Assembly (NCBI RefSeq): GCF_016863095.1
Contig: NZ_BOOF01000005.1
Location: 1 to 64,000 of the forward strand
Reading direction: 5' to 3'
DNA length: 64,000 bases
Origin: Microbispora siamensis
Lineage (GTDB): Bacteria > Actinomycetota > Actinomycetes > Streptosporangiales > Streptosporangiaceae
Shown: positions 37,584-44,074 of the stretch, one piece after another
Layout: every line of letters begins with the position of its first letter
Numbering within the stretch: position 1 is the stretch's first letter
Position numbers and translations under genes: made by a program
The notes under the pieces: model-generated
What the model was told of the DNA's origin: nothing
Seen by the model: only the letters and a program-made list of their open reading frames with translations
Databases searched by the model: none

Positions 37584-37676
37584 GGTGACAAGTCTTCCAT
37601 GTGCGCCCGACTGCGACGTCCCCCTGACACCCCCATGACCGTACGCGGATCCCCCCAGACCGGAAAACCGCGGGTG

Positions 37677-38375
37677 CTACCCACCGGGGGAAGCCCCGGG
37701 AAAAGCACCGGGAAAGGCCACTGCGACGAGCGCCCCCGCGAGCATGAACGGGCCGAACGGGAACTCGGTCGTGCGGGTGGCCCTGCGGGCCAGGAGCAGC
37801 CCCACGGCGTACAGCGCGCCGAGGACCTGGCCCGCCATCCCGGCGACGACCGTGGCCTGCACGCCGAGCGCGCCGGTGAGCAGGCCGATCAGCCCGGCCA
37901 GCTTCACGTCGCCGAGCCCGAGGCCCGTGGGGCGGGCGAACCACAGCACCGCGTAGACCGCGCCGAGCGCGCAGCCCGACGCCATCGCGGGCAGCAGGCG
38001 GCCCGACGGCGCGAGCAGGGCCAGCAGGATCGGGTACGACGGCAGCGTGATCGCGTCGGGCAGCCGCCAGGTTCTCCGGTCGATCTCCGCGAGCGCGGCC
38101 CCCGCGGCCACGGCGTACAGCCAGGCGGCGAGCACCCAGCCGTCGTGAACGCGCCAGGCCACCAGCGCCGCGGCCAGCGCGGTCACGCCCTCGGTCATGT
38201 ACGGCGGACGGGGCAGCGGCACGGCGCGGGCCGCGGCGGCGAAGGCCCCCCGGGCCTCCCCGCGGCGGCTCCTGCCCTGGTCGTCCGGCTCCGCGCCGAA
38301 TCCGGCGGCGACCTCCCTGGCGTACGCACCGGCGATCAGGCCGAGGACGGCGGCTGCGAGGACGACGAGGGGCAC
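37677..38375 (-). CDS. A24 family prepilin peptidase, short form
   Basis: A 232-residue polytopic membrane aspartic peptidase that processes type IV prepilin or Tad/Flp pilin leaders. Both catalytic aspartates are visible: IDRRTWRLPDAITLP and GLGLGDVKLAGLIG. The N-terminal methylase domain of classical PilD is absent, as in many actinomycete forms. A TANNNT box seven bases upstream fixes GTG 38375. No pilus genes are in the window; placement next to aroC is a common actinomycete arrangement. Confidence 0.87.
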   Translation of the reverse strand: MPLVVLAAAVLGLIAGAYAREVAAGFGAEPDDQGRSRRGEARGAFAAAARAVPLPRPPYMTEGVTALAAALVAWRVHDGWVLAAWLYAVAAGAALAEIDRRTWRLPDAITLPSYPILLALLAPSGRLLPAMASGCALGAVYAVLWFARPTGLGLGDVKLAGLIGLLTGALGVQATVVAGMAGQVLGALYAVGLLLARRATRTTEFPFGPFMLAGALVAVAFPGAFPGASPGG

Positions 38376-38382
38376 GGGGCAG

Positions 38383-38388
38383 ACACTA
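38383..38388 (-). promoter_or_regulatory. -10 box TAGTGT, leaderless promoter of the prepilin peptidase gene
   Basis: On the minus strand TAGTGT lies seven bases before the GTG at 38375. Confidence 0.5.
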
Positions 38389-38508
38389 ACGCCCGCGCGC
38401 CGCCGTGGCCCGGGGTGCGGACTCCCCTGTGGACGACCGCGGTCCTGTGGACGACAGCGTTCCTGGGAACGACATGGCCGCCGCAGGCCAGGAGGCGGTC
38501 GAGGCCGC

Positions 38509-39078
38509 TCAGGCGCGGCGGCGGCTCCACCAGCGGCCGCGGCGCTTCTCCTCCACCGTCCCCAGACGGGCCACCGTGGCGCCCGGCACCTCGCGGGCGA
38601 GACGGTCCACGGCGGAGGTGTCCCTCTTGGCCTCCTCCACCGTGGCGAGGGCCTGCAGCATGCCACCCTCGATCACGAACGGGACCGGCCCCGCCACGTC
38701 CACCACCACGGCGGCGGCGCTCTCGTGCCGCGCCGCCTGGCAGACCTGCGGAGTGGTGGCCTGCACCGGCCGGGCGTCCGGGCGCCACCTGCGCATCGGC
38801 TCGGTCCCGGTGAAGGCGAGCACGGCCTCACGACCGTCCTTGCCGACCAGTTTCGGGAGGGCCATCTCGCTCTCCTTCTCCTGGCGCAGGCCGTGCTCCC
38901 CCACTTCCGACTCGGTGAGCAGCGCGACCACGGGCACCAGCAGCCTGGTCCCGGCGAGCGCCGCCAGGACGTCGGCCGCGGTCGCCGTGCCGGCCTGGAA
39001 CGCCGACAGCGCCGCCGCGACGGGCGCGTCGGTGCCGCCGTCGTCGTCGGGGCGCAGGGGCTGCGGAATGGCCGGCAT
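38509..39078 (-). CDS. SseB-like domain protein
   Basis: A 189-residue protein with an SseB N-terminal type fold: ALSAFQAGTATAADVLAALAGTRLLVPVVALL, then LPKLVGKDGREAVLAFTGTEPMRRWRPDARPV. Actinomycetes carry many such proteins of unknown function, often near ESX or small hypothetical genes. ATG 39078 has a TANNNT box seven bases upstream; an ATG 72 bases earlier lacks support. The C-terminus is basic. Confidence 0.82.
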   Translation of the reverse strand: MPAIPQPLRPDDDGGTDAPVAAALSAFQAGTATAADVLAALAGTRLLVPVVALLTESEVGEHGLRQEKESEMALPKLVGKDGREAVLAFTGTEPMRRWRPDARPVQATTPQVCQAARHESAAAVVVDVAGPVPFVIEGGMLQALATVEEAKRDTSAVDRLAREVPGATVARLGTVEEKRRGRWWSRRRA

Positions 39079-39085
39079 GTCTGCG

Positions 39086-39091
39086 ACCCTA
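39086..39091 (-). promoter_or_regulatory. -10 box TAGGGT, leaderless promoter of the SseB-like gene
   Basis: On the minus strand TAGGGT lies seven bases before the ATG at 39078. Confidence 0.5.
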
Positions 39092-39130
39092 CCGCCCGCC
39101 CCGGGCGGTGCCGTACGCGCTCCGTTCCGC

Positions 39131-39199
39131 CGATCAGCCCAGGTCCGCAAGCCCGATCAGCCCAGCTCGGAAAGCCCGATCAGCCCAGATCCGCGATGG
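39131..39199. repeat. Three tandem 23-bp repeats at the end of the ring-opening hydrolase gene
   Basis: Three imperfect 23-bp copies each begin CGATCAGCCCAG. The rightmost encodes the last codons (ADLG and the stop) of the hydrolase; the other two lie beyond its stop and each again contain the stop triplet. This is a tandem duplication of a gene's 3' end. Confidence 0.85.
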
Positions 39200-40286
39200 C
39201 GATCACAGGGCCTCCGCCGGACGGGCCCTGGTGGACTGCCGCCACGGAGACGAACACGGCCGGATCGCCGGTCACGCTCGCCGCCACCCCGCCGACGGTC
39301 GCCTTGATCTGGCGGTGCCAGTGGACGTCGGAGTCGTCGAGCATGATGTTGCGCCGCCCGCGTACGCGGCCCGACGGGTCGGCCTCGCATTTGATGAACA
39401 GGTTGACCAGCCGGTCGCCGAGGTCGTCCGGGTGCGGGCGCTCGGGCAGGTCGATTCCGGCGCTCCGGATGGCCTCCCAGATCCCGTCGGTGTCCAGGGC
39501 GTCCTTCATGACCGAGTGGCCGGCGCGGTACCGCCCGCCGATCCCGCGTACGTTGCCCACCACGACGATCTGGGCCCGGTCGAGCTCCACGCCGCTGGAG
39601 CACGAGGCGACCGACGAGTAGAGCGACAGGTCCTTGTGGATCTGCTCGGCCGAGGGCGTCTCGATCTCCCCCAGCGCGACCGCGATGCCGAGCGCCGTGG
39701 TGGAGTTGGAGATGTCCATCGACTTCAGCGTGTCCTCGGTGACGACCGTCTGGCCGCGCTCCTTGGCGTCGGTGATCGTGGACAGCGTGAGCAGCGGCGT
39801 CTTGGTCTGCACGTAGTGGACGTCGGCCGGGTCGTCGATGCCGGCGATCTTCATCGCCTCGCGCACCCCGGCGGCCACCTTCTCGACCATGGCGGGCCTG
39901 CCGATGTCCTCGGGGAGGATCACCTCGCTCATCGCCACGCCGACGCTCACCCGCGGCTCGTCGGTCCGTACGGCCGTGGCCGGATCGACGGTCGCGAAGA
40001 TCGTCGCGTGCGGGCTGAGCACGCCGTCGGTGCCGCCGGACCACACCAGGGGCACCTGCGCGACCTCGTCTGCGGTGCGCGTGCCCTTGGCCACGAGCAC
40101 CTCGCGGAAGGCCCGGTCGGCCAGGATCCGCGTGTAGTCGTTCACGCCGCCGTTGCCCTCGGTCTTGCCGATCACGGCCAGCACGCGGTCGGCCTCGATC
40201 ACGCCGTCGTCGATCAGCCTCGCCAGCCCGGAGGCGTCGGTGACGCTCTCGATGGGGACCTTCCGTACCTCGATCGGATCCGGCAC
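39180..40286 (-). CDS. Ring-opening amidohydrolase, cyanuric acid hydrolase/barbiturase family
   Basis: A 368-residue enzyme of the family that opens cyclic amides (cyanuric acid, barbituric acid) with Ser/Lys dyads in three repeated domains. Diagnostic segments: [48 protein letters not shown] and [18 protein letters not shown]. Length matches AtzD-type enzymes (about 360). Whether the substrate is cyanurate, barbiturate or another cyclic ureide cannot be told. GTG 40286 overlaps the carbamate kinase stop by one base (TAGTG), so translation is coupled. No biuret or allophanate hydrolase lies nearby. Confidence 0.88.
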   Translation of the reverse strand: MPDPIEVRKVPIESVTDASGLARLIDDGVIEADRVLAVIGKTEGNGGVNDYTRILADRAFREVLVAKGTRTADEVAQVPLVWSGGTDGVLSPHATIFATVDPATAVRTDEPRVSVGVAMSEVILPEDIGRPAMVEKVAAGVREAMKIAGIDDPADVHYVQTKTPLLTLSTITDAKERGQTVVTEDTLKSMDISNSTTALGIAVALGEIETPSAEQIHKDLSLYSSVASCSSGVELDRAQIVVVGNVRGIGGRYRAGHSVMKDALDTDGIWEAIRSAGIDLPERPHPDDLGDRLVNLFIKCEADPSGRVRGRRNIMLDDSDVHWHRQIKATVGGVAASVTGDPAVFVSVAAVHQGPSGGGPVIAIADLG

Positions 40287-41221
40287 TATCTCTCCACCCC
40301 TCTGTACACCCTCGTACCGATATTTCCTGACAGCGCGGCACCGATGTGGTGCAGCGAGGTGATCACGGCCCGTCCCCCGGTCTCCTCGGCGAAGCGCAGG
40401 GCGGCCTCGACCTTGGGTCCCATGCTGCCTCCGGCGAAGTGACCGGCCGCCTGCAACTCGCGCAGGGCGGCCACGTCGATCTCCCCGATCGGGCGGGCGC
40501 GGGGCGTGCCGAAGTCCACGGCGGCGTACGGCACGTCCGTCGCGATCACGAGCTCGGTCGCGCCGACGGCGGCGGCCAGCACGGCGGCGGCGAGGTCCTT
40601 GTCGACCACGGCCTCGATTCCGGTCAACGTGCCGTCCTCCCCGCGCACGACCGGCACTCCCCCGCCTCCCGCGGCGACGACGATGAACCCCGCGTCGATG
40701 AGCGCGACGGCGGCGGGGGCGTCCAGGATCTCCACGGGCCGCGGCGAGGCGACCACCCGCCGCCACCCGCGGTCGAACCGCCGCCAAACCTGGCCGTGCC
40801 CCTCGAATCGGCGCGCCTCGTCCTCCCCGAAGTAGCGCCCGATCGGCTTGACGGGTTCCTGGAACGCCGGGTCGGCCGGGTCGACGAGCGTGCGGGTGAC
40901 GATCGCCGCCACCCGGGCGTGTCCCAGCTCGCGCTGCAGGGCGTTCATGATGAGCGTGCCGATCGTGCCCTGCGTCTGGGCCACGCACCAGTCGAGCGGG
41001 ACGGGCGGCACGACGTGGGCGGCGAGCTGGTTCTTCAACAGGAGGTTGCCGACCTGGGGGCCGTTGCCGTGCGTGAGCACCACCTCGTGCCCGGCCCTGC
41101 TGAGCGCCGCCACGTGGGCCATGGCCTCGCCGATCGCCCGCTGCTGGTCGGCCGGGGACGCGCTCCCGTCGGGAGCCGTCATGGCGTTGCCGCCCAGTGC
41201 GATCAGTACGCGTCCGCCCAC
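40286..41221 (-). CDS. arcC: Carbamate kinase
   Basis: A 311-residue amino-acid-kinase-fold enzyme that makes ATP from carbamoyl phosphate (or the reverse). Marks: [45 protein letters not shown], the catalytic Lys in [14 protein letters not shown], and [13 protein letters not shown]. Arginine deiminase genes and carbamoyltransferases are absent. It is the first gene of a coupled pair with a ring-opening amidohydrolase, so the carbamate may come from a cyclic nitrogen compound. Confidence 0.93.
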   Translation of the reverse strand: MGGRVLIALGGNAMTAPDGSASPADQQRAIGEAMAHVAALSRAGHEVVLTHGNGPQVGNLLLKNQLAAHVVPPVPLDWCVAQTQGTIGTLIMNALQRELGHARVAAIVTRTLVDPADPAFQEPVKPIGRYFGEDEARRFEGHGQVWRRFDRGWRRVVASPRPVEILDAPAAVALIDAGFIVVAAGGGGVPVVRGEDGTLTGIEAVVDKDLAAAVLAAAVGATELVIATDVPYAAVDFGTPRARPIGEIDVAALRELQAAGHFAGGSMGPKVEAALRFAEETGGRAVITSLHHIGAALSGNIGTRVYRGVER

Positions 41222-41227
41222 ACCCGG

Positions 41228-41233
41228 AAACTA
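41228..41233 (-). promoter_or_regulatory. -10 box TAGTTT, leaderless promoter of the arcC/hydrolase pair
   Basis: On the minus strand TAGTTT lies six bases before the GTG at 41221. Confidence 0.5.
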
Positions 41234-41435
41234 TCCAGCCCCATCCGGGCCTTCATTGGCGAGTCTCGCCCACCCCTGCCGCAACCATGGGCAGATTTCA
41301 CCAAGCTCGGCATTCACGCTCGTCAGCGCGCAGGGGGTTCTCACGGGGTCGTGGCCGTCCCGTCGCCGCCCGGCTTCCGTCCGAGGCGGCTTCTGCCAGA
41401 ATGCTCGCCACTGCCCCCCTTTCCTGGAGATCCGC

Positions 41436-42077
41436 ATGGCCACGCCTCAGGTGCGTCCCGGGCTCACACACGAACGCGTCGGCGTCTTCGCCGACGCGAT
41501 CTTCGCGATCGCCATCACGCTGCTCGCCCTGGAACTCCCCCGCCCGGAGGGCGAGGACTTCCAGCGGCTGGGCGCTTTCTTCGGCGACCACTCCGGCTCC
41601 TTCATGGCCTTCGCCATCGCCTTTCTCATGCTCTGGTTCGCCTGGCGGGCCCATCACACACTGTTCGACCAGATCGAGCGGGTGTCCCAGCCGATGCTCC
41701 TGCTGCACATCCCGCTGCTGTTCTTCGTGGCCGTCCTGCCGTACACGACGTCGATCTTCGGCGAGACCAACGCCGGCCATCTGCCGGCCGAGGCGGACGG
41801 CAGGGCCGTGGCGACCGGCCTGTTCGCCGGCAACGAGGCCGTCCTGCTGCTCTGCCAGGGCGCGCTGTTCACTCTGGTGCTGGCGCAGCGCCTGCACCGG
41901 CCGGACGCTGACCTGCGACGCCTGCGCGGCAACGCCTGGATCTACTGGGCGATCGGGGTCTACTGGCTGCTGACCGCCGTGGCGAGCGCGTGGGCGGTCA
42001 CCGCGGTGCCCTTCCTGTGGCTGGCGACCCCGCTCGTCGCCGCCGGCACGGTCCGTGTGCTCAGGATGAGGCGGTGA
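41436..42077 (+). CDS. TMEM175 (DUF1211) family potassium channel-like protein
   Basis: A 213-residue membrane protein with six hydrophobic segments. The signature helix ERVGVFADAIFAIAITLLALELPRP matches the RxxxFxDAxFAIAxTLL motif of TMEM175, in bacteria a small K+-selective channel. ATG 41436 has GGAG a few bases upstream. It is divergent from arcC and its 3' end overlaps the convergent RHH gene by 17 bp. Confidence 0.88.
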   Translation: MATPQVRPGLTHERVGVFADAIFAIAITLLALELPRPEGEDFQRLGAFFGDHSGSFMAFAIAFLMLWFAWRAHHTLFDQIERVSQPMLLLHIPLLFFVAVLPYTTSIFGETNAGHLPAEADGRAVATGLFAGNEAVLLLCQGALFTLVLAQRLHRPDADLRRLRGNAWIYWAIGVYWLLTAVASAWAVTAVPFLWLATPLVAAGTVRVLRMRR

Positions 42078-42369
42078 ACCCGCGCAACACGTCCGCGATC
42101 TCGTCGGCCTCGTGAGCTTTACCGAGGCCACTGCGATCACAACTCGCAGGGGCGGCATCGTCGGCGGAGTCCTGGGCGAGCCGGTCGAGGAGTGGCTTCC
42201 AGCGGCGCACCGCCTCGATCGCCAGCTGCTCGGTCTCCTCATCGGCGGCGCGCAGGAGGTACTCCTTCACCGCCGCGGCGACGACCTCCTGCATGCTGCG
42301 GCCTTCCTTCTCTGCGCACCGCCGCAGGGCCTCGCTCTGCGCCTCATCGAGGCGAAGCATCATGCTCAT
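42061..42369 (-). CDS. Ribbon-helix-helix (CopG-like) protein, no toxin partner seen
   Basis: About 102 residues. MSMMLRLDEAQSEALRRCAEKEGRSMQEVVAAAVKEYL has the beta-strand plus two-helix pattern of RHH DNA-binding antitoxins. The C-terminal half (ETEQLAIEAVRRWKPLLDRLAQDS) would bind a toxin in a TA pair, but no toxin gene lies on either side. The start is one of two ATGs two codons apart. Confidence 0.72.
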   Translation of the reverse strand: MSMMLRLDEAQSEALRRCAEKEGRSMQEVVAAAVKEYLLRAADEETEQLAIEAVRRWKPLLDRLAQDSADDAAPASCDRSGLGKAHEADEIADVLRGFTASS

Positions 42370-42478
42370 GTCTCCACCATCCGGCGGCGCGTCACGGTTG
42401 GCGCTATCACCGACAGTACACAGCACGTGACGGTAGGCGATAACGACTTTTTCAGCCGCGGCATCCAGGCGGCTTCGC

Positions 42479-43642
42479 TCAGGACAGGCGGCGCAGGCGG
42501 GTCACGGCCTCGTCGATGACCTCGTCGCGCTTGCAGAAGGCGAACCGCAGGAAGTGCCGGCCCCGTGCGGGGTGGTCGTAGAAGACCTGGGTCGGGATGG
42601 CCACCACCCCTGCGAGCTCGGGCAGCCGCCGGGCCAGCTCCAGCCCGTCCTCGAAGCCGAGCGGCCGTATGTCGGTCTGCACGAAATAGGTGCCGGCGGG
42701 ACGGAGCACGTCGAAGCCGGCCTCCGTCAGGCCCGTCACGAGGCGGTCCCGCTTGCTCTGGAGGGCCGCCCGCTGGGCCGCGACCCACTCCATCTCCTCG
42801 CGCAGGGCGTACGCGACCGCGGCCTGCCAGGGGGCGTTCGCGGTGAAGGTGAGGAACTGCTTGACCGCCTGCACGGCGCCCGCGAGCGGCGCCGGAGCGC
42901 ACACCCAGCCGGTCTTCCAGCCGGTGACGCTGAAGGTCTTGCCCGCGGAGGAGATCATGACCGTGCGCTCGCGCATGCCGGGCAGCGTGGCGAGCGGAAC
43001 GTGCTCGACGCCGTCGAAGGTGAGGTGCTCGTAGACCTCGTCGGTCACCGCGATCAGATCGTGCTCCAGGCAGATCCGGGCGACGCACTCCAGCTCCTCG
43101 CGGGTGAACACGGTCCCGGTCGGGTTGTGCGGCGAGTTCACCAGGATTGCCCGGGTGCGAGGAGTGATCGCGGCCTCCAGCTCGGCCGGGTCGAAGGTGA
43201 ACCGCCCCGCGTCGACACGCAGCGTGACCGCCCTGCGGACGGCTCCCGCGAGCGCGACGGCCGCGGCGTAGGAGTCGTAGTAGGGCTCGAAGACGACCAC
43301 CTCGTCGCCCGGTTCGCAGAGCGCGAGGATCGCCGCGGCGATGGCCTCGGTGGCCCCGACGGTGACGAGCACCTCCCCGTCGGGGTCGTAGGCGAGGCCG
43401 TACCACTGCTTGCGGTGCTCGGCGACCGCCTGCCTCAGCTCCGGGAGGCCCGGTCCGGGCGGGTACTGGTTGAGGCCGCTCCGCACGGCCTCGACCGCGC
43501 GCTCCAGCATGCGCTCCGGCCCGTCGGTGTCGGGGAAACCCTGGCCCAGGTTGATCGAGCCCGTCTCCACGGCCAGCTTCGTCATCGTGGCGAACACGGT
43601 CGTGCCGAACTCCCGCATCCGCCGCACCAGCGGCTCCTTCAC
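42479..43642 (-). CDS. dapC: PLP-dependent aminotransferase, probable succinyldiaminopimelate aminotransferase
   Basis: A fold-type I aminotransferase of about 387 residues. Segments: INLGQGFPDTDGP, NQYPPGPGLPELRQAV, VTVGATEAIAAAI, NSPHNPTGTVF, TDEVYEHLTFDG and the Schiff-base Lys in SSAGKTFSVTGWKTGW. Overall closest in style to the actinobacterial DapC group (lysine/diaminopimelate synthesis), though kynurenine aminotransferases look similar. The frame extends to 43678, but GTG 43642 has TAGGGT seven bases upstream and starts at the conserved KEPLVRRMREFG, so I prefer it. Confidence 0.85.
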   Translation of the reverse strand: MKEPLVRRMREFGTTVFATMTKLAVETGSINLGQGFPDTDGPERMLERAVEAVRSGLNQYPPGPGLPELRQAVAEHRKQWYGLAYDPDGEVLVTVGATEAIAAAILALCEPGDEVVVFEPYYDSYAAAVALAGAVRRAVTLRVDAGRFTFDPAELEAAITPRTRAILVNSPHNPTGTVFTREELECVARICLEHDLIAVTDEVYEHLTFDGVEHVPLATLPGMRERTVMISSAGKTFSVTGWKTGWVCAPAPLAGAVQAVKQFLTFTANAPWQAAVAYALREEMEWVAAQRAALQSKRDRLVTGLTEAGFDVLRPAGTYFVQTDIRPLGFEDGLELARRLPELAGVVAIPTQVFYDHPARGRHFLRFAFCKRDEVIDEAVTRLRRLS

Positions 43643-43649
43643 GGCGCTC

Positions 43650-43655
43650 ACCCTA
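43650..43655 (-). promoter_or_regulatory. -10 box TAGGGT, leaderless promoter of dapC
   Basis: On the minus strand TAGGGT lies seven bases before GTG 43642; it decides the start. Confidence 0.5.
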
Positions 43656-43939
43656 TCCGGGACCACGGAGGATGGCACGCGCCGGCAGACCTCCCGATCA
43701 CCACAAAGGCACCGAAAGAGTACTTATGCCTATTCCTACGGACAATCCGATACATGCATCGGCAATTTATCGTTGTGCGAATACAATACGGAGCGCCGGC
43801 GTCATGCTCGCCTTGGTACGCTCCCCTGGTTCGAATCCCGACGGAGTGGACGCGTTCACCTGCGGAAATACCGCAGGCGTTCCCCGCGCCACAGGGTTTC
43901 GACGTCGACTGCTCTCATGCCCAGAAACCAGGTGCCGCC
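43656..43939. other. Relatively AT-rich intergenic region upstream of the FxSxx locus
   Basis: About 285 bp, distinctly AT-richer than its surroundings between 43700 and 43790, as expected for the promoter of the peptide operon. It contains GGTTCGAATCCCG at 43829-43841, identical to a tRNA T-loop and part of its stem, but no full cloverleaf forms around it. In-frame upstream starts for the precursor exist (ATG 43754, GTG 43775) but lack ribosome binding sites. Confidence 0.5.
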
Positions 43940-44059
43940 ATGCACGACGACGCAGCGATCAGGACACACGTCACCGGCGTCACCGCTTCCTCGCCGTCCA
44001 CGCCGCCGGGCGGCCGTCACACGAGGACTCCGGGCTCGTCGTTCGATTCGTCCATCTGA
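43940..44059 (+). CDS. Candidate FxSxx-COOH RiPP precursor peptide
   Basis: A 39-codon frame from ATG 43940 (AGGTG five bases upstream). The peptide starts MHDDAAIRTHVTGV and ends PGSSFDSSI, followed directly by TGA. Phe35-Asp36-Ser37-Ser38-Ile39-COOH is an exact FxSxx-COOH terminus, the defining mark of substrates of FxsB radical SAM enzymes. The frame ends 15 nt before the FxsB-type gene, so the two are very likely co-transcribed. In related triceptide systems the enzyme links the aromatic ring of residue 1 to the beta-carbon of residue 3, here Phe35 to Ser37; this is inference. Odd: it is shorter than typical family members (about 60 residues) and the usual leader is not evident. Longer in-frame starts (43775 or 43754) would add 55-62 residues but read unlike a leader. 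Confidence 0.7.
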   Translation: MHDDAAIRTHVTGVTASSPSTPPGGRHTRTPGSSFDSSI

Positions 44060-44074
44060 TTTCGCCCGCTCGTA

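Noticed and set aside
43780-43850. Possible complete tRNA gene around the GGTTCGAATCCCG motif
   Set aside because: The T-stem pairs at only three of five positions and no matching acceptor or anticodon stem lies upstream; kept only as a remnant.
43754-44059. Longer FxSxx precursor starting at ATG 43754 or GTG 43775
   Set aside because: Neither start has a ribosome binding site, and the added residues are rich in Pro, Trp and Cys with no leader character. Not excluded by the data.
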